A stretch of DNA of 12,596 bases from JBNJEM01 sp051745935 (GTDB lineage: Bacteria > Planctomycetota > Planctomycetia > Pirellulales > Pirellulaceae), in NCBI GenBank assembly GCA_051745935.1, contig JBNJEM010000161.1, positions 1 through 12,596 on the forward strand, given 5' to 3'. The translations under genes were made by a program, and so were the position numbers. The stretch's first letter is position 1. Each line of letters starts with the position of its first letter. The notes below the pieces were generated by a model. That model ran no database searches and had not been told where the DNA came from. It saw only the letters and a program-made list of their open reading frames with translations. Below are positions 12,526-12,596 of the stretch, piece after piece.

Positions 12526-12596
12526 CGACCAGGGCACGACGATGATCGCTGGTGCTTTAGATATCATTATAGGCCCACGGATGGCAGAACGGACCC
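12526..12596. other. Sequence outside the right inverted repeat
   Basis: No gene is recognised. It is less GC-rich than the rest. A minus-strand TATAAT (12566-12571) could be a -10 box reading into the repeat, but no matching -35 was seen. Confidence 0.3.

Overview
The window looks like an accessory, rearranged region of a planctomycete genome, probably Gemmata- or Pirellula-like. This is inferred from high GC, from the style of the tyrosine-recombinase remnants (RTYNHY...ALDSFCN; AAHESPRTTKLYDRTGDEVTLDEIE), from the MT-A70 and RPA-type replication-initiator remnants, and from an interspersed palindrome of the GTAGGACGGGTCTCC type. No database search was possible, so taxonomy is inference.

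Layout. The two ends carry a 95-bp inverted repeat (1-95 and 12431-12525, one mismatch). Just inside the left copy is the N-terminal piece of an integrase (minus), fused to a 5'-truncated replication-initiator gene (plus, to 1248). A ParD/ParE-type toxin-antitoxin pair follows on the minus strand (1273-1841). The antitoxin is intact, but the toxin carries two compensating single-base indels. After about 260 bases with no recognised gene comes a minus-strand operon read from about 4460 down to 2101. It consists of a structured leader, an 82-aa unknown protein, an XRE-type HTH protein, a retron-like reverse transcriptase (RT) and a DEDD-type 3'-5' exonuclease. The RT is cut by a 199-bp miniature transposable element with a TA target duplication; removing it restores the reading frame exactly. 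The exonuclease is frameshifted and truncated.

Divergently, from a shared palindromic promoter (4457-4499), runs an intact AddB/AddA-like helicase-nuclease pair (4574-10425), coupled by a TAATG overlap. Then come about 330 bases without a recognisable gene, the C-terminal piece of an integrase (minus), a 5'-truncated AlbA_2/Schlafen-like ATP-binding protein (plus), a 24-aa ORF overlapping its stop codon, and the C-terminal tail of an MT-A70-like methyltransferase (minus) that abuts the right inverted repeat.

How it fits together. The most interesting unit is the central divergent locus: a candidate retron-like system (leader RNA, small protein, HTH, RT, exonuclease) back to back with an AddAB-like DNA end-processing complex. 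Some known retrons guard RecBCD, so co-encoding RT and AddAB-like genes is suggestive but unproven. The RT arm is broken in this copy while the AddAB arm looks intact. Around it, truncated genes joined in opposite orientations at sharp junctions point to repeated recombination at this site.
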